Positions 9,871 through 20,527 of a stretch of DNA of 64,000 nucleotides are shown here, one piece after another (the stretch's first letter is position 1; the number at the start of each line of letters is the position of its first letter). The stretch spans positions 212,183 to 276,182 of the forward strand of contig NZ_FZOR01000006.1 in the NCBI RefSeq assembly GCF_900188445.1, written 5' to 3'. The stretch comes from Actinomadura meyerae (GTDB lineage Bacteria > Actinomycetota > Actinomycetes > Streptosporangiales > Streptosporangiaceae). The position numbers and the translations under genes are program-made. The notes beneath the pieces are model-generated. The model saw only the letters and a list, made by a program, of their open reading frames with translations. It was not told the DNA's origin and did no database searches.

Positions 9871-10824
9871 ATGACCTTGCAACGTGCCCAGCCCGCCGCT
9901 GCCCGGGACGGGGCCGGAGGGGCGGCGATCAGCCTGCGCGGCGTCGTGAAGCGGTTCGGCGACTTCACGGCCGTGGACGGGCTGGACCTGGAGGTCCCCT
10001 CGGGGGTCTGCCTGGGGCTGCTGGGCCCGAACGGCGCCGGGAAGTCCACCACGATGAAGATGCTGACCGCGCAGGCGATCGCCGACGAGGGCGGCATCGA
10101 GGTACTCGGCTTCAGCGTCCCGCGCGAGTCCAAGCGCGCGCGGGCCGTGATGGGGGTCGTCCCGCAGCAGGACAACCTCGACGAGGAGCTGACCGCCCGC
10201 GAGAACCTGGAGGTGTTCGCGCACCTGTACCGGGTGCCCCGCAAGGAGCGGCGCAAGGCGGTGGACGACGCGCTCGCGATCGCGCACCTGACCGAGCGGC
10301 AGGGCACGAAGGTGGACGACCTGTCCGGCGGGATGCGGCGCCGGCTGCTGATCGCCCGCGGGCTGGTGCACCGGCCCGCCCTCGTCCTGCTGGACGAGCC
10401 GACCGTGGGCCTCGACCCGCAGGTGCGGGCCGAGCTCTGGGGGCTGATCGACGGGCTGCGCGCCGGCGGCACGACCGTGCTGATGTCCACGCACTACATC
10501 GAGGAGGCCGAGCGCCTCGCGGACGAGTGCGCGCTGATGTCGCACGGCAGGGTCATCGCGCGGGGCTCGCCGACCGATCTGGTGGCCGAGTACGCGGGCG
10601 ACCGGGTGGTGGAGCACTACGGCCCGCCGCACCGGCTGGCGGAGGTGGAGCGGCTGGCGCGGGCCGCGGGGCTGCCGACGCGCCGCACGGGCCCGTCGGT
10701 GTCGGTGCTGAAGGCGGAGACCATCCCGCCGTCGCTGGAGGACGAGCTGGGCCCGGACGGCGTCCGCCGCGCCGCCAGCCTGGAGGACGTGTTCGTGGTG
10801 CTGACCGGCGAACGGGTCGAGTAG
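9871..10824 (+). CDS. ABC transporter ATP-binding protein, DrrA-like
   Basis: A 317-residue ATPase with Walker A GPNGAGKSTTMKML, Q-loop VPQQDNLDEELT, signature LSGGMRRRLLIARGL, Walker B LVLLDEPTVGLDPQ and the H-loop MSTHYIEEAERL. The C-terminal 75 residues form the extension typical of drug-exporter (DrrA/NodI) ATPases. The permease starts 8 bases after its stop behind a GGAGG site, so the pair forms one exporter. The substrate is unknown. In actinomycetes such pairs export antibiotics or lipids; the neighbourhood does not narrow this down. Confidence 0.92.
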   Translation: MTLQRAQPAAARDGAGGAAISLRGVVKRFGDFTAVDGLDLEVPSGVCLGLLGPNGAGKSTTMKMLTAQAIADEGGIEVLGFSVPRESKRARAVMGVVPQQDNLDEELTARENLEVFAHLYRVPRKERRKAVDDALAIAHLTERQGTKVDDLSGGMRRRLLIARGLVHRPALVLLDEPTVGLDPQVRAELWGLIDGLRAGGTTVLMSTHYIEEAERLADECALMSHGRVIARGSPTDLVAEYAGDRVVEHYGPPHRLAEVERLARAAGLPTRRTGPSVSVLKAETIPPSLEDELGPDGVRRAASLEDVFVVLTGERVE

Positions 10825-10832
10825 GAGGCGAC

Positions 10833-11633
10833 ATGACGGTGCAGGCGGAGGCGAAGGCGCCGCGGCTGCGGCGGTTCGAGTTCGCGCCGGTCCGCGGGAT
10901 CTGGCGGCACGAGCTGGCGCTGTACAAGCGGTACTGGAAGTCGCAGTCGTTCGCGTCGATGGTGGAGCCGACGTTCTTCCTGCTGGCGTTCGGCTACGGG
11001 TTCGGGTCGATGGTCGCGGTCATCGGCGACTACCGGTACCTCGACTTCGTCGCGACCGGCGTCGTCGGGACGGCGGCGCTGTTCACGTCGGTGTTCCCGG
11101 GCATGTTCAACGGCTACATCAGGCGGGTGTTCCAGCACACCTACGACGGGATGCTGGCCGCGCCGGTGGACGTCCACGAGCTGGTGACGGCCGAGGCGCT
11201 GTGGATCGCGGCGAAGTCGGCGGTGTACTCGTGCACGCCGCTCGTGGTGGCCCTGTTCTTCGGCCTGGACCCCTCGTTCGGCATGCTGCTGGTCCCGTTC
11301 ATCACGTTCTTCACCGCCCTCGGCTTCGGCCTGTTCGGCATGTGGACGTCCTCGGTGGTGCCGTCGATCAACTCGTTCGACTACGTGATCACCGGCGTGG
11401 TGACCCCGCTGTTCCTGATCGCCGGGACGTTCTTCCCCGTGGACGCGCTGCCCGGGTGGGCGCAGAACGCGTCGTACCTGAACCCGCTCTACCACTGCGT
11501 GGAGCTGGTCAGGGACGCGGTGTTCGGGCTGAGCCCGCTCGCCGACCTCGGGCATCTGGGGGCCCTGGTGGCGTTCGCGGCGCTGATGTGGGTCATCGCC
11601 GTCCGCGGGATGCGCCGGCGCCTGATCGACTGA
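10833..11633 (+). CDS. ABC-2 type transporter permease, DrrB-like
   Basis: A 266-residue integral membrane protein with six predicted helices. An N-terminal amphipathic stretch (LALYKRYWKSQSFASMVEPT) leads into the ABC-2 fold. The family-typical segment TPLFLIAGTFFPVDALPGWAQ precedes LNPLYHCVELVRD near the C-terminus, as in DrrB and NodJ permeases. It pairs with the ATPase immediately upstream; GGAGG lies 6 bases before the ATG. Confidence 0.92.
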   Translation: MTVQAEAKAPRLRRFEFAPVRGIWRHELALYKRYWKSQSFASMVEPTFFLLAFGYGFGSMVAVIGDYRYLDFVATGVVGTAALFTSVFPGMFNGYIRRVFQHTYDGMLAAPVDVHELVTAEALWIAAKSAVYSCTPLVVALFFGLDPSFGMLLVPFITFFTALGFGLFGMWTSSVVPSINSFDYVITGVVTPLFLIAGTFFPVDALPGWAQNASYLNPLYHCVELVRDAVFGLSPLADLGHLGALVAFAALMWVIAVRGMRRRLID

Positions 11634-11661
11634 CCAGGTGATTGACCGACCCCGTACCCTG

Positions 11662-11706
11662 TCTCTACGCTGACGCGAATCTTATTCACGTTGTGCCTCG
11701 TAGAGA
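11662..11706. promoter_or_regulatory. Inverted repeats in the MFS gene leader (possible operator)
   Basis: Two nested symmetric elements precede the ATG at 11718. TCTCTACG (11662-11669) is matched exactly by CGTAGAGA (11699-11706). Between them, CGCGAATCTTATTCACG (11674-11690) is a near-perfect 17-bp palindrome with GAAT/ATTC half sites. They could be a repressor site and/or an mRNA hairpin. No regulator gene is adjacent, so the cognate protein is unknown. Confidence 0.45.
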
Positions 11707-11717
11707 GGTCGGGCCGC

Positions 11718-12974
11718 ATGACCCAGGGCATCACCGTACGGGACCGCCAGGCCCGGTTCGCCGCGTACACGGCGTTCGCCGTCCAGGGGCTCTGCTTCGC
11801 CTCGCTGGTGACGCAGGTACCGCAGATCCAGAAGTCCCACCACCTCAGCGACGCCACGCTGTCGCTGGTGCTGCTGATGGTGCCCCTGGTCGCCGGGGTC
11901 GGCAGCGTCGCGTCCGGCGCCCTGTTCCAGCGGTTCGGCAGCGGCCCGGTGCTGCGGGTCTCCCAGCCGGCCGTCGCGGTCGTCATCGCGCTGATCGGCC
12001 TCACCGCCGACAACGACGTCGCGCTGTACGCCGCGGTCGCCCTGTTCGGCCTGTTCGTCGGCGCGGTGGACGCCTCGATGAACGCCCAGGCCATCGCGGT
12101 CGAGCGCCGCTACGGGCTGAGCCTGATCACCGGCTTCTACGCGGTGTGGAGCGTCGCCGGCATCCTCGGCGGCCTCTGGGCTTCGCTCGCCAACAAGATC
12201 GACCTCCCGCTGTCCGCGTGCTTCGCGATCGCCGCCGCCGCGGGCATCGCCGGCTCCCTCGCGACCGGGCACCGCCTGTACCGCCGCGCGGAGGAGGGCG
12301 ACGGGCCGACCGCCGAGGAGCTGAAGGCCGCCGGACGCAGCGTCCGGTGGCGCCCGATCCTCGTCGTCGGCGCCGCGATGGCGGTCGCCTACCTGGCCGA
12401 CTCCGCGATCTCCAGCTACGGCGCCAAGTACCTGGACGACGAGCTGTCCGCAAGCGACTGGGTGGCCCCGCTCGGCTACGTCGCCTACCAGATCACCATG
12501 GTCGTCAGCCGGGCCGTCGCCGACCTCGCCGTGCGCCGCTCGGGCGCGGTCCGGGTGGTGCGGATCGGCGGCCTGGTCGGCATCGTCGGCATGGCCGGGG
12601 TGGTCGCCGCGCCGAACGCGGGGGTCGCCATCGCCGCCTTCGCGCTCGCCGGGCTCGGCCTCAGTGTGATCGCCCCGGTGTCCTTCTCCGCCGCGGGCCG
12701 CGTCGACCCGACCGGCCTGGGCGTCGCGGTCGCCCGCGTGAACATCTTCAACTACGTGGGCTTCGTCCTGGGCGCCGCCGTAGTGGGCGCCATCGCCCCC
12801 CTGAGCGCAGACCACGGCCTACGCATAGCCTTCATCATCCCGACAGCCTTGATCCTGGTCGTCTTCGCCACAGCCAAAGGCTTCAACCCGGCTGTGCCAA
12901 CCCAGGGGGGCGACGCCCTGGAACCCCCGTCACGAGCCGGTCGCTCCTCACACCACGGTGCCGGATCGCTGTGA
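11718..12974 (+). CDS. Major facilitator superfamily transporter (YbjJ/FucP-like)
   Basis: A 418-residue carrier with 12 predicted helices (QARFAAYTAFAVQGLCFASL at the start; PVSFSAAGRVDPTGLGVAVARV in a late loop). The first conserved helix begins soon after ATG 11718, which follows GAGAGGTCGGG. The substrate is unknown; sugar-permease-like MFS proteins are the nearest type. Oddity: codon use changes in the last 60 codons (CTA, ATA, ACA, TTG appear). The final 25 residues are encoded across a dispersed repeat (12901-12934) and so look like a replaced 3' end. Confidence 0.82.
   Translation: MTQGITVRDRQARFAAYTAFAVQGLCFASLVTQVPQIQKSHHLSDATLSLVLLMVPLVAGVGSVASGALFQRFGSGPVLRVSQPAVAVVIALIGLTADNDVALYAAVALFGLFVGAVDASMNAQAIAVERRYGLSLITGFYAVWSVAGILGGLWASLANKIDLPLSACFAIAAAAGIAGSLATGHRLYRRAEEGDGPTAEELKAAGRSVRWRPILVVGAAMAVAYLADSAISSYGAKYLDDELSASDWVAPLGYVAYQITMVVSRAVADLAVRRSGAVRVVRIGGLVGIVGMAGVVAAPNAGVAIAAFALAGLGLSVIAPVSFSAAGRVDPTGLGVAVARVNIFNYVGFVLGAAVVGAIAPLSADHGLRIAFIIPTALILVVFATAKGFNPAVPTQGGDALEPPSRAGRSSHHGAGSL
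12901..12934 (+). repeat. Dispersed hairpin repeat, copy 1 (inside the MFS gene's 3' end)
   Basis: This stretch contains the shared core CCCTGGAACCCCCGTCACG (12916-12934), preceded by a G-run that pairs with it (CCAGGG/CCCTGG). The same core occurs at 27369-27387 and 61681-61699, and with one extra C on the minus strand near 62010-62030. Here the repeat is translated as part of the MFS C-terminus. Confidence 0.8.
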
Positions 12975-13014
12975 CCGTGCGGGCCTGCGGGGGTCGCCCC
13001 TGGGCTACCAGCAA

Positions 13015-13245
13015 TCACACATCTTCGAGGAGGCGTAGTGCCTTTTCGCCCTCCGCTTGGGCCTGTTCGGGGGTGAGGTCGGTCAGGGCTCGGCTGAGGG
13101 CCACTTCGGCGGCGTCGGCGGCGGCGCGGAGGGTGACCGCGTGCTCCTGTGCCCTTTCGAGGTCGCCCAGGCCGATGCAGTCGAAGGCCACCCGCGCATC
13201 GTGGCCGGCCATCTTCAGCTGCCGCGCGGCCTCATCCAGACTCAT
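13015..13245 (-). CDS. Small helical hypothetical protein
   Basis: A 76-residue acidic, almost entirely helical protein (MSLDEAARQLKMAGHDARVA at the N-terminus; TPEQAQAEGEKALRLLEDV at the C-terminus). It has one Cys and no membrane segment or recognised motif. The ATG at 13245 follows a GGAGGTTTGC-like site on the minus strand, which supports real translation. It sits 29 bases downstream of the MocR gene in the same orientation and may be cotranscribed. I do not recognise the family. Confidence 0.6.
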   Translation of the reverse strand: MSLDEAARQLKMAGHDARVAFDCIGLGDLERAQEHAVTLRAAADAAEVALSRALTDLTPEQAQAEGEKALRLLEDV

Positions 13246-13274
13246 GCAAACCTCCTACTCCAGGGATGTCGGTC

Positions 13275-14750
13275 CTACCCACCGGCACCCTGGGTAATCG
13301 TTTGACCCAGCAGTTCCGCCGCCTTGACCAGGCGTGTCTCACCCAGTCCGGCGTAGCCGAGGACGAGCGCGGGAGGCGCGGCGGCGGCGCGGTCCGGCCA
13401 CCAGAGGGGCCGGGCTCCGGCGACGGCGACGCCGGAGCGGGCGGCGCGGTCCACGATCGCGTCCTCGTCGGTTCCGGGCGGTAGTTCCACATAGAGGTGG
13501 ATGCCCGCGGACACGCCGCGAACCCTCGCGCCGGGGAGGTGTTCGTTCAGCGCGGCGGCGAGGACGTCCCGCCGGGCCCGGTAGCGGCGCCGCATGGTGC
13601 GCAGGTGCCGGTCGTAGCCGCCGCTGCGGAGGAATTCGGTCAGCGCGTGCTGTTCGAGGACGGGCGCGCCGAGGTCGGTGACGGCGCGGTGCTCGCGCAG
13701 CCGCCCGACGAGGGACGCCGGCGCGACGGCCCAGCCGAGCCGGAGGGCGGGGGCGAGGGATTTGCTCACCGAGCCGAGCAGGACGACCCGCTCGGGGTCC
13801 ACTCCCTGGAGGCAGCCGACGGGGTCGCGGTCGTAGCGGAACTCGGCGTCGTAGTCGTCTTCGAGGATCAGGCCGTCGACGTCGCGGGCCCAGGCGATCA
13901 GGGCGGCGCGCCGGGCGGGGGACAGCACGACGCCGGTGGGGTACTGGTGCGCGGGCGTGACGAGGACGGCGCGGGCCTCGCTGCGGGCGAGCGCCTCGAC
14001 GTCGAGGCCCTCGCCGTCCACGGGGACGCGGGCGAGCCGCAGCCCGGCGGATTCCATCATCGGCAGCTGGCGGGCGCTGGTGGGGTCCTCGACGGCGAGG
14101 GTCCGGTGGCCGCTCGCGCGCAGCAGCGCGAGCAGCGCGGACAGGCCCTGCGCCACCCCGTTCATGATCACGACATGGCCGGGGTCGGCGTGCGCGGCGC
14201 GGACGCGGCCGAGGTAGCCCGCGAGCTCGGTGCGCAGCGCCGGGACGCCGCCGGGGTCGGGGTAGCCGAGGGCGTCGTTCGGGAGGGTGCGCAGCGCGGC
14301 GCGGGCGGCGGCGATCCAGCGTTCGCGGGGGAAGGACGACAGGTCAGGCCGGCCGGGGGTGAGGTCGTAGGCGGGGGCGGGCGGGGGGTCGTCGGGGCGG
14401 CCGGGCGCGCCGGGCCGCTGCGGCGCCGTGCCGGACGGGCTGGTGCCCGGCGGGGTGGCGTCGAATGGGGTGGCGTCGGACGGGGCGGTGCCCGCGTCGG
14501 GGCGGGCCAGCGGCGCGACCCGGGTGCCGTCGCCGCGCCGCGCGATGAGGAAGCCCTCCGCGGTGAGCTGCTCGTACGCGGTGACGACGACGCCGCGGGA
14601 GACGTCCAGGTCGCGCGCCAGGTCCCGGCTCGACGGCAGCCGGGTCCCGGCGGTCAGCCGGCCGGAGCGCACGGCCGCGCGGAAACCGGCGGCGATCTGC
14701 GCCGCGAGCCGGCCGGCGGACCGGTCCAAGGGAAGGTAAAGGTCGGTCAC
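13275..14750 (-). CDS. MocR/PdxR-type regulator: GntR winged helix fused to class I aminotransferase domain
   Basis: A 491-residue fusion. Residues 1-75 are a GntR-type winged helix (TRLPSSRDLARDLDVSRGVV). After a Pro/Gly-rich linker (about 85-130) comes a fold-type I aminotransferase domain. That domain has the PLP lysine in LGSVSKSLAPALRLGW and the DDYDAEFRYD motif. Such proteins use PLP or an amino compound as effector and do not usually act as enzymes. GTG 14750 is chosen because GAGGG lies 5 bases upstream; TTG/GTG 14786-14789 lack a site. It is divergent from an EamA exporter, its likely target. Confidence 0.9.
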   Translation of the reverse strand: MTDLYLPLDRSAGRLAAQIAAGFRAAVRSGRLTAGTRLPSSRDLARDLDVSRGVVVTAYEQLTAEGFLIARRGDGTRVAPLARPDAGTAPSDATPFDATPPGTSPSGTAPQRPGAPGRPDDPPPAPAYDLTPGRPDLSSFPRERWIAAARAALRTLPNDALGYPDPGGVPALRTELAGYLGRVRAAHADPGHVVIMNGVAQGLSALLALLRASGHRTLAVEDPTSARQLPMMESAGLRLARVPVDGEGLDVEALARSEARAVLVTPAHQYPTGVVLSPARRAALIAWARDVDGLILEDDYDAEFRYDRDPVGCLQGVDPERVVLLGSVSKSLAPALRLGWAVAPASLVGRLREHRAVTDLGAPVLEQHALTEFLRSGGYDRHLRTMRRRYRARRDVLAAALNEHLPGARVRGVSAGIHLYVELPPGTDEDAIVDRAARSGVAVAGARPLWWPDRAAAAPPALVLGYAGLGETRLVKAAELLGQTITQGAGG

Positions 14751-14797
14751 ATCACCCTCAGCGCCAGGAGGGCGCCCGAGCGTCACCAAGGCGGTAA

Positions 14798-14841
14798 TGG
14801 TCCACAGTCAAGCAAGGTGATTGGCCCTTCTTGTAGGACCA
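14798..14841. promoter_or_regulatory. Candidate MocR operator
   Basis: TGGTCC at 14798-14803 and GGACCA at 14836-14841 are inverted half sites with 32 bases between them, inside the MocR/EamA divergent promoter. Widely spaced half sites fit the dimeric MocR architecture. The short arms make this tentative. Confidence 0.4.
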
Positions 14842-14863
14842 ACCGGATTCTAGCGTTCCGTCC

Positions 14864-15805
14864 ATGAACACGACTCACAGGCGCGGGGCGGTCGGCGCGG
14901 GATCCGCGATGTTCCTCGTCGGCACGCTGACCGCGGTCTCGGCGACCATCTCCGGATATCCGGTCTTCGGCGGGCAGGCGGTGCGGTACGCCGTCGCCGC
15001 GGTCATCCTGCTCGCCGTCGCGCGCTTCGCGGGCGGTCCCGCGCGGCGGCCGTCCGCGCGGGACTGGGCGCTGCTGGCGGCCCTCGCGGCGACCGGCCTG
15101 GTCGCGTTCAACGTCTGCATCGTGGCGGCCACCGCGGACACCAGCCCGGCCACCATCGGCACGGTGATCGCCGCGGTCCCGATCGTGCTGGCGCTCGCCG
15201 GGCCGCTGCTGGAGGGCCGGGCCCCGGCGCCCGGCGTGATCGCGGCGGCGTGCGCGGTGGCGGCCGGCGCGGCGCTCGCGGGCGGGCTCGGCGGCGGGAG
15301 CGTCCGCGGGCTCCTGCTCTCGCTGGGCGCGCTCGCGGGCGAGGTGTGCTTCTCCCTGCTGGCCGTCCCGCTGCTGCCCCGGCTCGGCCCGCTGCGGGTC
15401 TCGGCCTACTCCGCCGCGCTGGCCGCCCCGATGCTGCTCGCCGCCGGCCTGGTCGCCGACGGGACGGCGGTGCTGCGCGTCCCGACCGCCGCCGAGGCCG
15501 CGGGCTTCGGCTACCTGACGGTCGTCGTCACCACCATCGCGTTCCTGCTCTGGTACGACGCGATCGGCCGGCTCGGCGCCGACCGCGCCGGGCTGTTCGC
15601 GGGCCTGGTGCCGGTCAGCGCGCTGGCCACGACGGTCCTGCTCGGCCTCGGCCGGCCGGGCGCCGCCGAGCTCGCGGGGGCCGCGCTGGTCGCGGCGGGC
15701 GTCGCGGCCGGGATGCGCGCGCAGGTCGCCCCCCGTGAACCCGCGCTCCCCGAACCCGTAGCCTGTGAGGCGGCCCCCATCGGAATCGCGCGAGGATCTG
15801 CCTGA
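14864..15805 (+). CDS. EamA/DMT-family exporter
   Basis: A 313-residue membrane protein with ten predicted helices arranged as two EamA repeats (first [20 protein letters not shown], second [20 protein letters not shown]). Members export amino acids and other metabolites. Divergence from a MocR regulator suggests PLP-related or amino-acid-responsive control. Its stop lies one base before the ATG of the class I fumarase gene, so the two are probably cotranscribed. The C-terminal tail (about 290-313) is non-conserved and runs over the fumarase ribosome-binding site. Confidence 0.87.
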   Translation: MNTTHRRGAVGAGSAMFLVGTLTAVSATISGYPVFGGQAVRYAVAAVILLAVARFAGGPARRPSARDWALLAALAATGLVAFNVCIVAATADTSPATIGTVIAAVPIVLALAGPLLEGRAPAPGVIAAACAVAAGAALAGGLGGGSVRGLLLSLGALAGEVCFSLLAVPLLPRLGPLRVSAYSAALAAPMLLAAGLVADGTAVLRVPTAAEAAGFGYLTVVVTTIAFLLWYDAIGRLGADRAGLFAGLVPVSALATTVLLGLGRPGAAELAGAALVAAGVAAGMRAQVAPREPALPEPVACEAAPIGIARGSA

Positions 15806-15806
15806 G

Positions 15807-17447
15807 ATGCCTGAGTTCTCCTACACCGACCTGCTGCCGCTCGGCCCGGACGAGACCGACTACCGGCTGCTGACCTCCGACGGCGTGTCCGCGTTCGAGG
15901 CGAACGGCCGGACGTTCCTGCAGGTCGAGCCGGAGGCGCTGCGGCTGCTCACCGAGACCGCGATGCGCGACATCGCGCACCTGCTCCGCCCGGCGCACCT
16001 GGCGCAGCTCCGCCGGATCCTGGACGACCCCGAGGCGTCCCCCAACGACCGGTTCGTGGCCCTCGACCTGCTGAAGAACGCGGGCATCGCGTCCGGCGGC
16101 GTCCTGCCCATGTGCCAGGACACCGGCACCGCCATCGTGATGGGCAAGCGCGGCCAGCACGTCCTGACCGACGGGGCCGACGAGGAGCACATCTCGCGCG
16201 GCGTGTACGACGCGTACACGAAGCTGAACCTGCGCTACTCGCAGATGGCGCCCGTCACGATGTGGGACGAGAAGAACACCGGCTCCAACCTGCCCGCGCA
16301 GATCGAGCTGTACGCGGCGCCCGGCGACGCCTACAAGTTCCTGTTCATGGCCAAGGGCGGCGGCAGCGCGAACAAGTCGTTCCTGTACCAGGAGACCAAG
16401 GCCGTCCTGAACCCGAAGCGGATGATGTCCTTCCTGGAGGAGAAGATCCGCTCGCTCGGCACCGCCGCGTGCCCGCCGTACCACCTGGCGATCGTGGTGG
16501 GCGGGACGTCGGCCGAGTACGCGCTGAAGACCGCCAAGTACGCCTCGGCCCACTACCTCGACACGATGCCGACGGAGGGCTCCCCGCTCGGGCACGGCTT
16601 CCGCGACCTGGAGCTGGAGCTCCAGGTGTTCGAGCTGACGCAGAAGCTCGGCATCGGCGCCCAGTTCGGCGGCAAGTACTTCTGCCACGACGTGCGGGTG
16701 ATCCGCCTGCCCCGGCACGGCGCGTCCTGCCCGGTGGCGATCGCGGTGTCGTGCAGCGCCGACCGGCAGGCCCTCGCCAAGATCACCGCGGAGGGCGTGT
16801 TCCTGGAGCGGCTGGAGACCGACCCGGCGCAGTACCTGCCCGACACCACCGACGAGCACCTGAACGACGAGGTCGTCCGGATCGACCTGAACCGGCCGAT
16901 GGACGAGATCCGCGCCGAGCTGACCCGCTACCCGGTGAAGACGCGGCTGTCGCTGACCGGCCCGCTCGTCGTGGCCCGCGACATCGCGCACGCCAAGATC
17001 AAGGAGCGGCTGGACGCGGGCGAGCCGATGCCGCGGTACCTGCGCGACCACGCCGTCTACTACGCGGGGCCCGCCAAGACGCCGGAGGGATACGCGTCCG
17101 GCTCGTTCGGCCCGACCACCGCCGGCCGGATGGACTCCTACGTCGAGCAGTTCCAGGCGGCCGGGGGCTCGCTGGTGATGCTGGCCAAGGGCAACCGGTC
17201 CAAGCAGGTCACCGAGGCGTGCAAGGAGCACGGCGGGTTCTACCTCGGTTCGATCGGCGGCCCGGCCGCCCGCCTCGCCCAGGACTGCATCAAGAAGGTG
17301 GAGGTCCTCGAATACCCGGAACTCGGGATGGAGGCCGTCTGGAAGATCGAGGTCGAGGACTTCCCGGCGTTCATCGTGGTGGACGACAAGGGCGAGGACT
17401 TCTTCGCCGACACCACCGGCCCCGTCCTCAGCATCGGCAGGCGCTGA
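15807..17447 (+). CDS. Class I (iron-sulfur) fumarate hydratase, single-chain
   Basis: This 546-residue enzyme interconverts fumarate and malate with a [4Fe-4S] cluster. C103 (PMCQDTG), C222 (AACPPYH) and C316 (SCSADR) correspond in order and spacing to the E. coli FumA cluster ligands. The C-terminal beta domain carries [15 protein letters not shown] and [13 protein letters not shown]. Both the alpha and beta parts are in one chain, like FumA/FumB. The enzyme class is oxygen-sensitive. It precedes a kinase gene and is 1.6 kb from a class II fumarase gene, so the genome carries both types side by side. Confidence 0.95.
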   Translation: MPEFSYTDLLPLGPDETDYRLLTSDGVSAFEANGRTFLQVEPEALRLLTETAMRDIAHLLRPAHLAQLRRILDDPEASPNDRFVALDLLKNAGIASGGVLPMCQDTGTAIVMGKRGQHVLTDGADEEHISRGVYDAYTKLNLRYSQMAPVTMWDEKNTGSNLPAQIELYAAPGDAYKFLFMAKGGGSANKSFLYQETKAVLNPKRMMSFLEEKIRSLGTAACPPYHLAIVVGGTSAEYALKTAKYASAHYLDTMPTEGSPLGHGFRDLELELQVFELTQKLGIGAQFGGKYFCHDVRVIRLPRHGASCPVAIAVSCSADRQALAKITAEGVFLERLETDPAQYLPDTTDEHLNDEVVRIDLNRPMDEIRAELTRYPVKTRLSLTGPLVVARDIAHAKIKERLDAGEPMPRYLRDHAVYYAGPAKTPEGYASGSFGPTTAGRMDSYVEQFQAAGGSLVMLAKGNRSKQVTEACKEHGGFYLGSIGGPAARLAQDCIKKVEVLEYPELGMEAVWKIEVEDFPAFIVVDDKGEDFFADTTGPVLSIGRR

Positions 17448-17654
17448 CTCCCGGCGGCCGCCGGCGGGCCCCGCGAGGGCTCTCCGGCGGCCCCTCCGGA
17501 AGCGTCCGGGCGGCCCCTGCGAGGGACGGTCGAGCGGCCTCGCGGCGCCCGTCCGCCGGGTTTCCCGTCAGTAGGTCACAGTATTGAGCCGAAAATATAG
17601 TTCGTCCTGAGGTCTCCCGGATGACCGGCTGGCCACTCCGGTATCTTTTCCGCC

Positions 17655-18917
<1,263 letters not shown>

Positions 18918-19008
18918 GCGGGGAGTGAGAACGCCCACCCCGGGGAATGCGGGAGCCACCTGACAGGCTGCCATGAAGGACGGCAGAGGTTCCGAACGGG
19001 AGGCTTCC

Positions 19009-20409
19009 ATGTCCGAGCAGGAGTTCCGGGTCGAGCACGACTCCATGGGCGAGGTGCGGGTCCCGGCGGCGGCCAAGTGGCGGGCGCAGACCCAGCGCGC
19101 GGTGGAGAACTTCCCGATCTCCGGGCGGACGCTGGAGCCCGCGCACATCGCCGCGCTCGGGCACATCAAGGCCGCCGCGGCCACGGTCAACGCCGAGCTG
19201 GGCGTGCTCGACGCGGACGTCGCCGCCGCGATCACGGAGGCGGCCCGGGAGGTCGCGGACGGCCGCTGGAACGACCAGTTCCCCATCGACGTGTTCCAGA
19301 CCGGGTCCGGGACGTCGTCCAACATGAACGCCAACGAGGTCGTCGCGACGCTGGCGCAGGAGCGGCTCGGCCGCCCCGTCCACCCGAACGACCACGTGAA
19401 CGCCTCCCAGTCGTCCAACGACGTGTTCCCCTCGTCGATCCACATCGCGGCGACCGGGGGCGTCGTGACGGACCTGATCCCCGCGCTGCGGCACCTGGAG
19501 GCCGCGCTGGCGCGCAAGGCCGCCGAGTTCCGGACCGTGGTGAAGTCGGGCCGCACCCACCTGATGGACGCCACGCCGGTGACGCTCGGCCAGGAGTTCG
19601 GCGGGTACGCGGCGCAGGTGCGGCACGGCGCGGCGCGGCTGGAGGCCGTCCTGCCGCGGCTCGCGGAGCTGCCGCTCGGCGGGACGGCGGTCGGCACCGG
19701 CATCAACACCCCGGAGGGCTTCGCGCCGCGCGTCATCGCGGAGATCGCGCGGGTCACCGGGCTGCCGCTGACCGAGGCCGGCGACCACTTCGAGGCGCAG
19801 GGCGCGCGGGACGGCCTGGTCGAGGCGAGCGGCGCGCTGCGCACCGTCGCGGTCAGCCTCCACAAGATCGCCAACGATCTGCGCTGGATGGGGTCCGGAC
19901 CGCGCGCCGGGCTCGCCGAGATCCGGCTGCCCGACCTGCAGCCCGGGTCGTCGATCATGCCGGGGAAGGTCAACCCGGTCATCCCGGAGGCGGTGGCGCA
20001 GGTCGCCGCGCAGGTCATCGGGAACGACGCGGCGGTGGCGTTCGGCGGCGCGTCCGGCAACTTCGAGCTGAACGTGATGCTGCCGATGCTGGCCCGCAAC
20101 GTGCTGGAGTCGATCACGCTGCTGGCCAACGTCTCGCGGCTGCTGGCGGACCGCTGCGTGGACGGCGTCGAGGCCGACGCCGACCGGATGCGCGAGTACG
20201 CCGAGTCGTCGCCGTCGATCGTGACGCCGCTGAACCGCTACATCGGGTACGAGGAGGCGGCGAAGGTCGCCAAGCAGGCGCTCAGCGAGCGCCGGACGAT
20301 CCGCGAGGTCGTGCTCGAACGCGGCTACGTGGACCAGGGGAGGCTGACCGTCGAGCAGCTCGACGCGGCGCTCGACGTCCTCGGCATGACCGGCGCGTCG
20401 GGCGGCTGA
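19009..20409 (+). CDS. fumC: Class II fumarate hydratase
   Basis: A 466-residue aspartase/fumarase-superfamily enzyme of the TCA cycle. It has [14 protein letters not shown], the catalytic-base segment [15 protein letters not shown] and the signature [17 protein letters not shown] follows. ATG 19009 is preferred because GGGAGG lies 6 bases upstream; an in-frame ATG at 18973 lacks a good site. The class is oxygen-stable and iron-free. The position after glpX matches mycobacterial fum (Rv1098c), suggesting this is the ancestral copy and the class I gene at 15807 an addition. Confidence 0.96.
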   Translation: MSEQEFRVEHDSMGEVRVPAAAKWRAQTQRAVENFPISGRTLEPAHIAALGHIKAAAATVNAELGVLDADVAAAITEAAREVADGRWNDQFPIDVFQTGSGTSSNMNANEVVATLAQERLGRPVHPNDHVNASQSSNDVFPSSIHIAATGGVVTDLIPALRHLEAALARKAAEFRTVVKSGRTHLMDATPVTLGQEFGGYAAQVRHGAARLEAVLPRLAELPLGGTAVGTGINTPEGFAPRVIAEIARVTGLPLTEAGDHFEAQGARDGLVEASGALRTVAVSLHKIANDLRWMGSGPRAGLAEIRLPDLQPGSSIMPGKVNPVIPEAVAQVAAQVIGNDAAVAFGGASGNFELNVMLPMLARNVLESITLLANVSRLLADRCVDGVEADADRMREYAESSPSIVTPLNRYIGYEEAAKVAKQALSERRTIREVVLERGYVDQGRLTVEQLDAALDVLGMTGASGG

Positions 20410-20444
20410 CGCCCGCCGCGCCCGCGGCCGGGTGCGCGTCCCTG

Positions 20445-20476
20445 CCCTGCGTCCCACCGGCCCTGCGTCCCACCGG
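20445..20476 (+). repeat. Short tandem duplication
   Basis: CCCTGCGTCCCACCGG occurs twice head to tail (20445-20460 and 20461-20476), with a degenerate third unit after it. It lies in the 118-base gap between convergent fumC and the transglycosylase-like gene. No function is evident. Confidence 0.75.
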
Positions 20477-20527
20477 CCGTGCGCGTCCCAGCGGCCCGTG
20501 CGGGCGCCGGGACGCGCCGGGCCGGGA

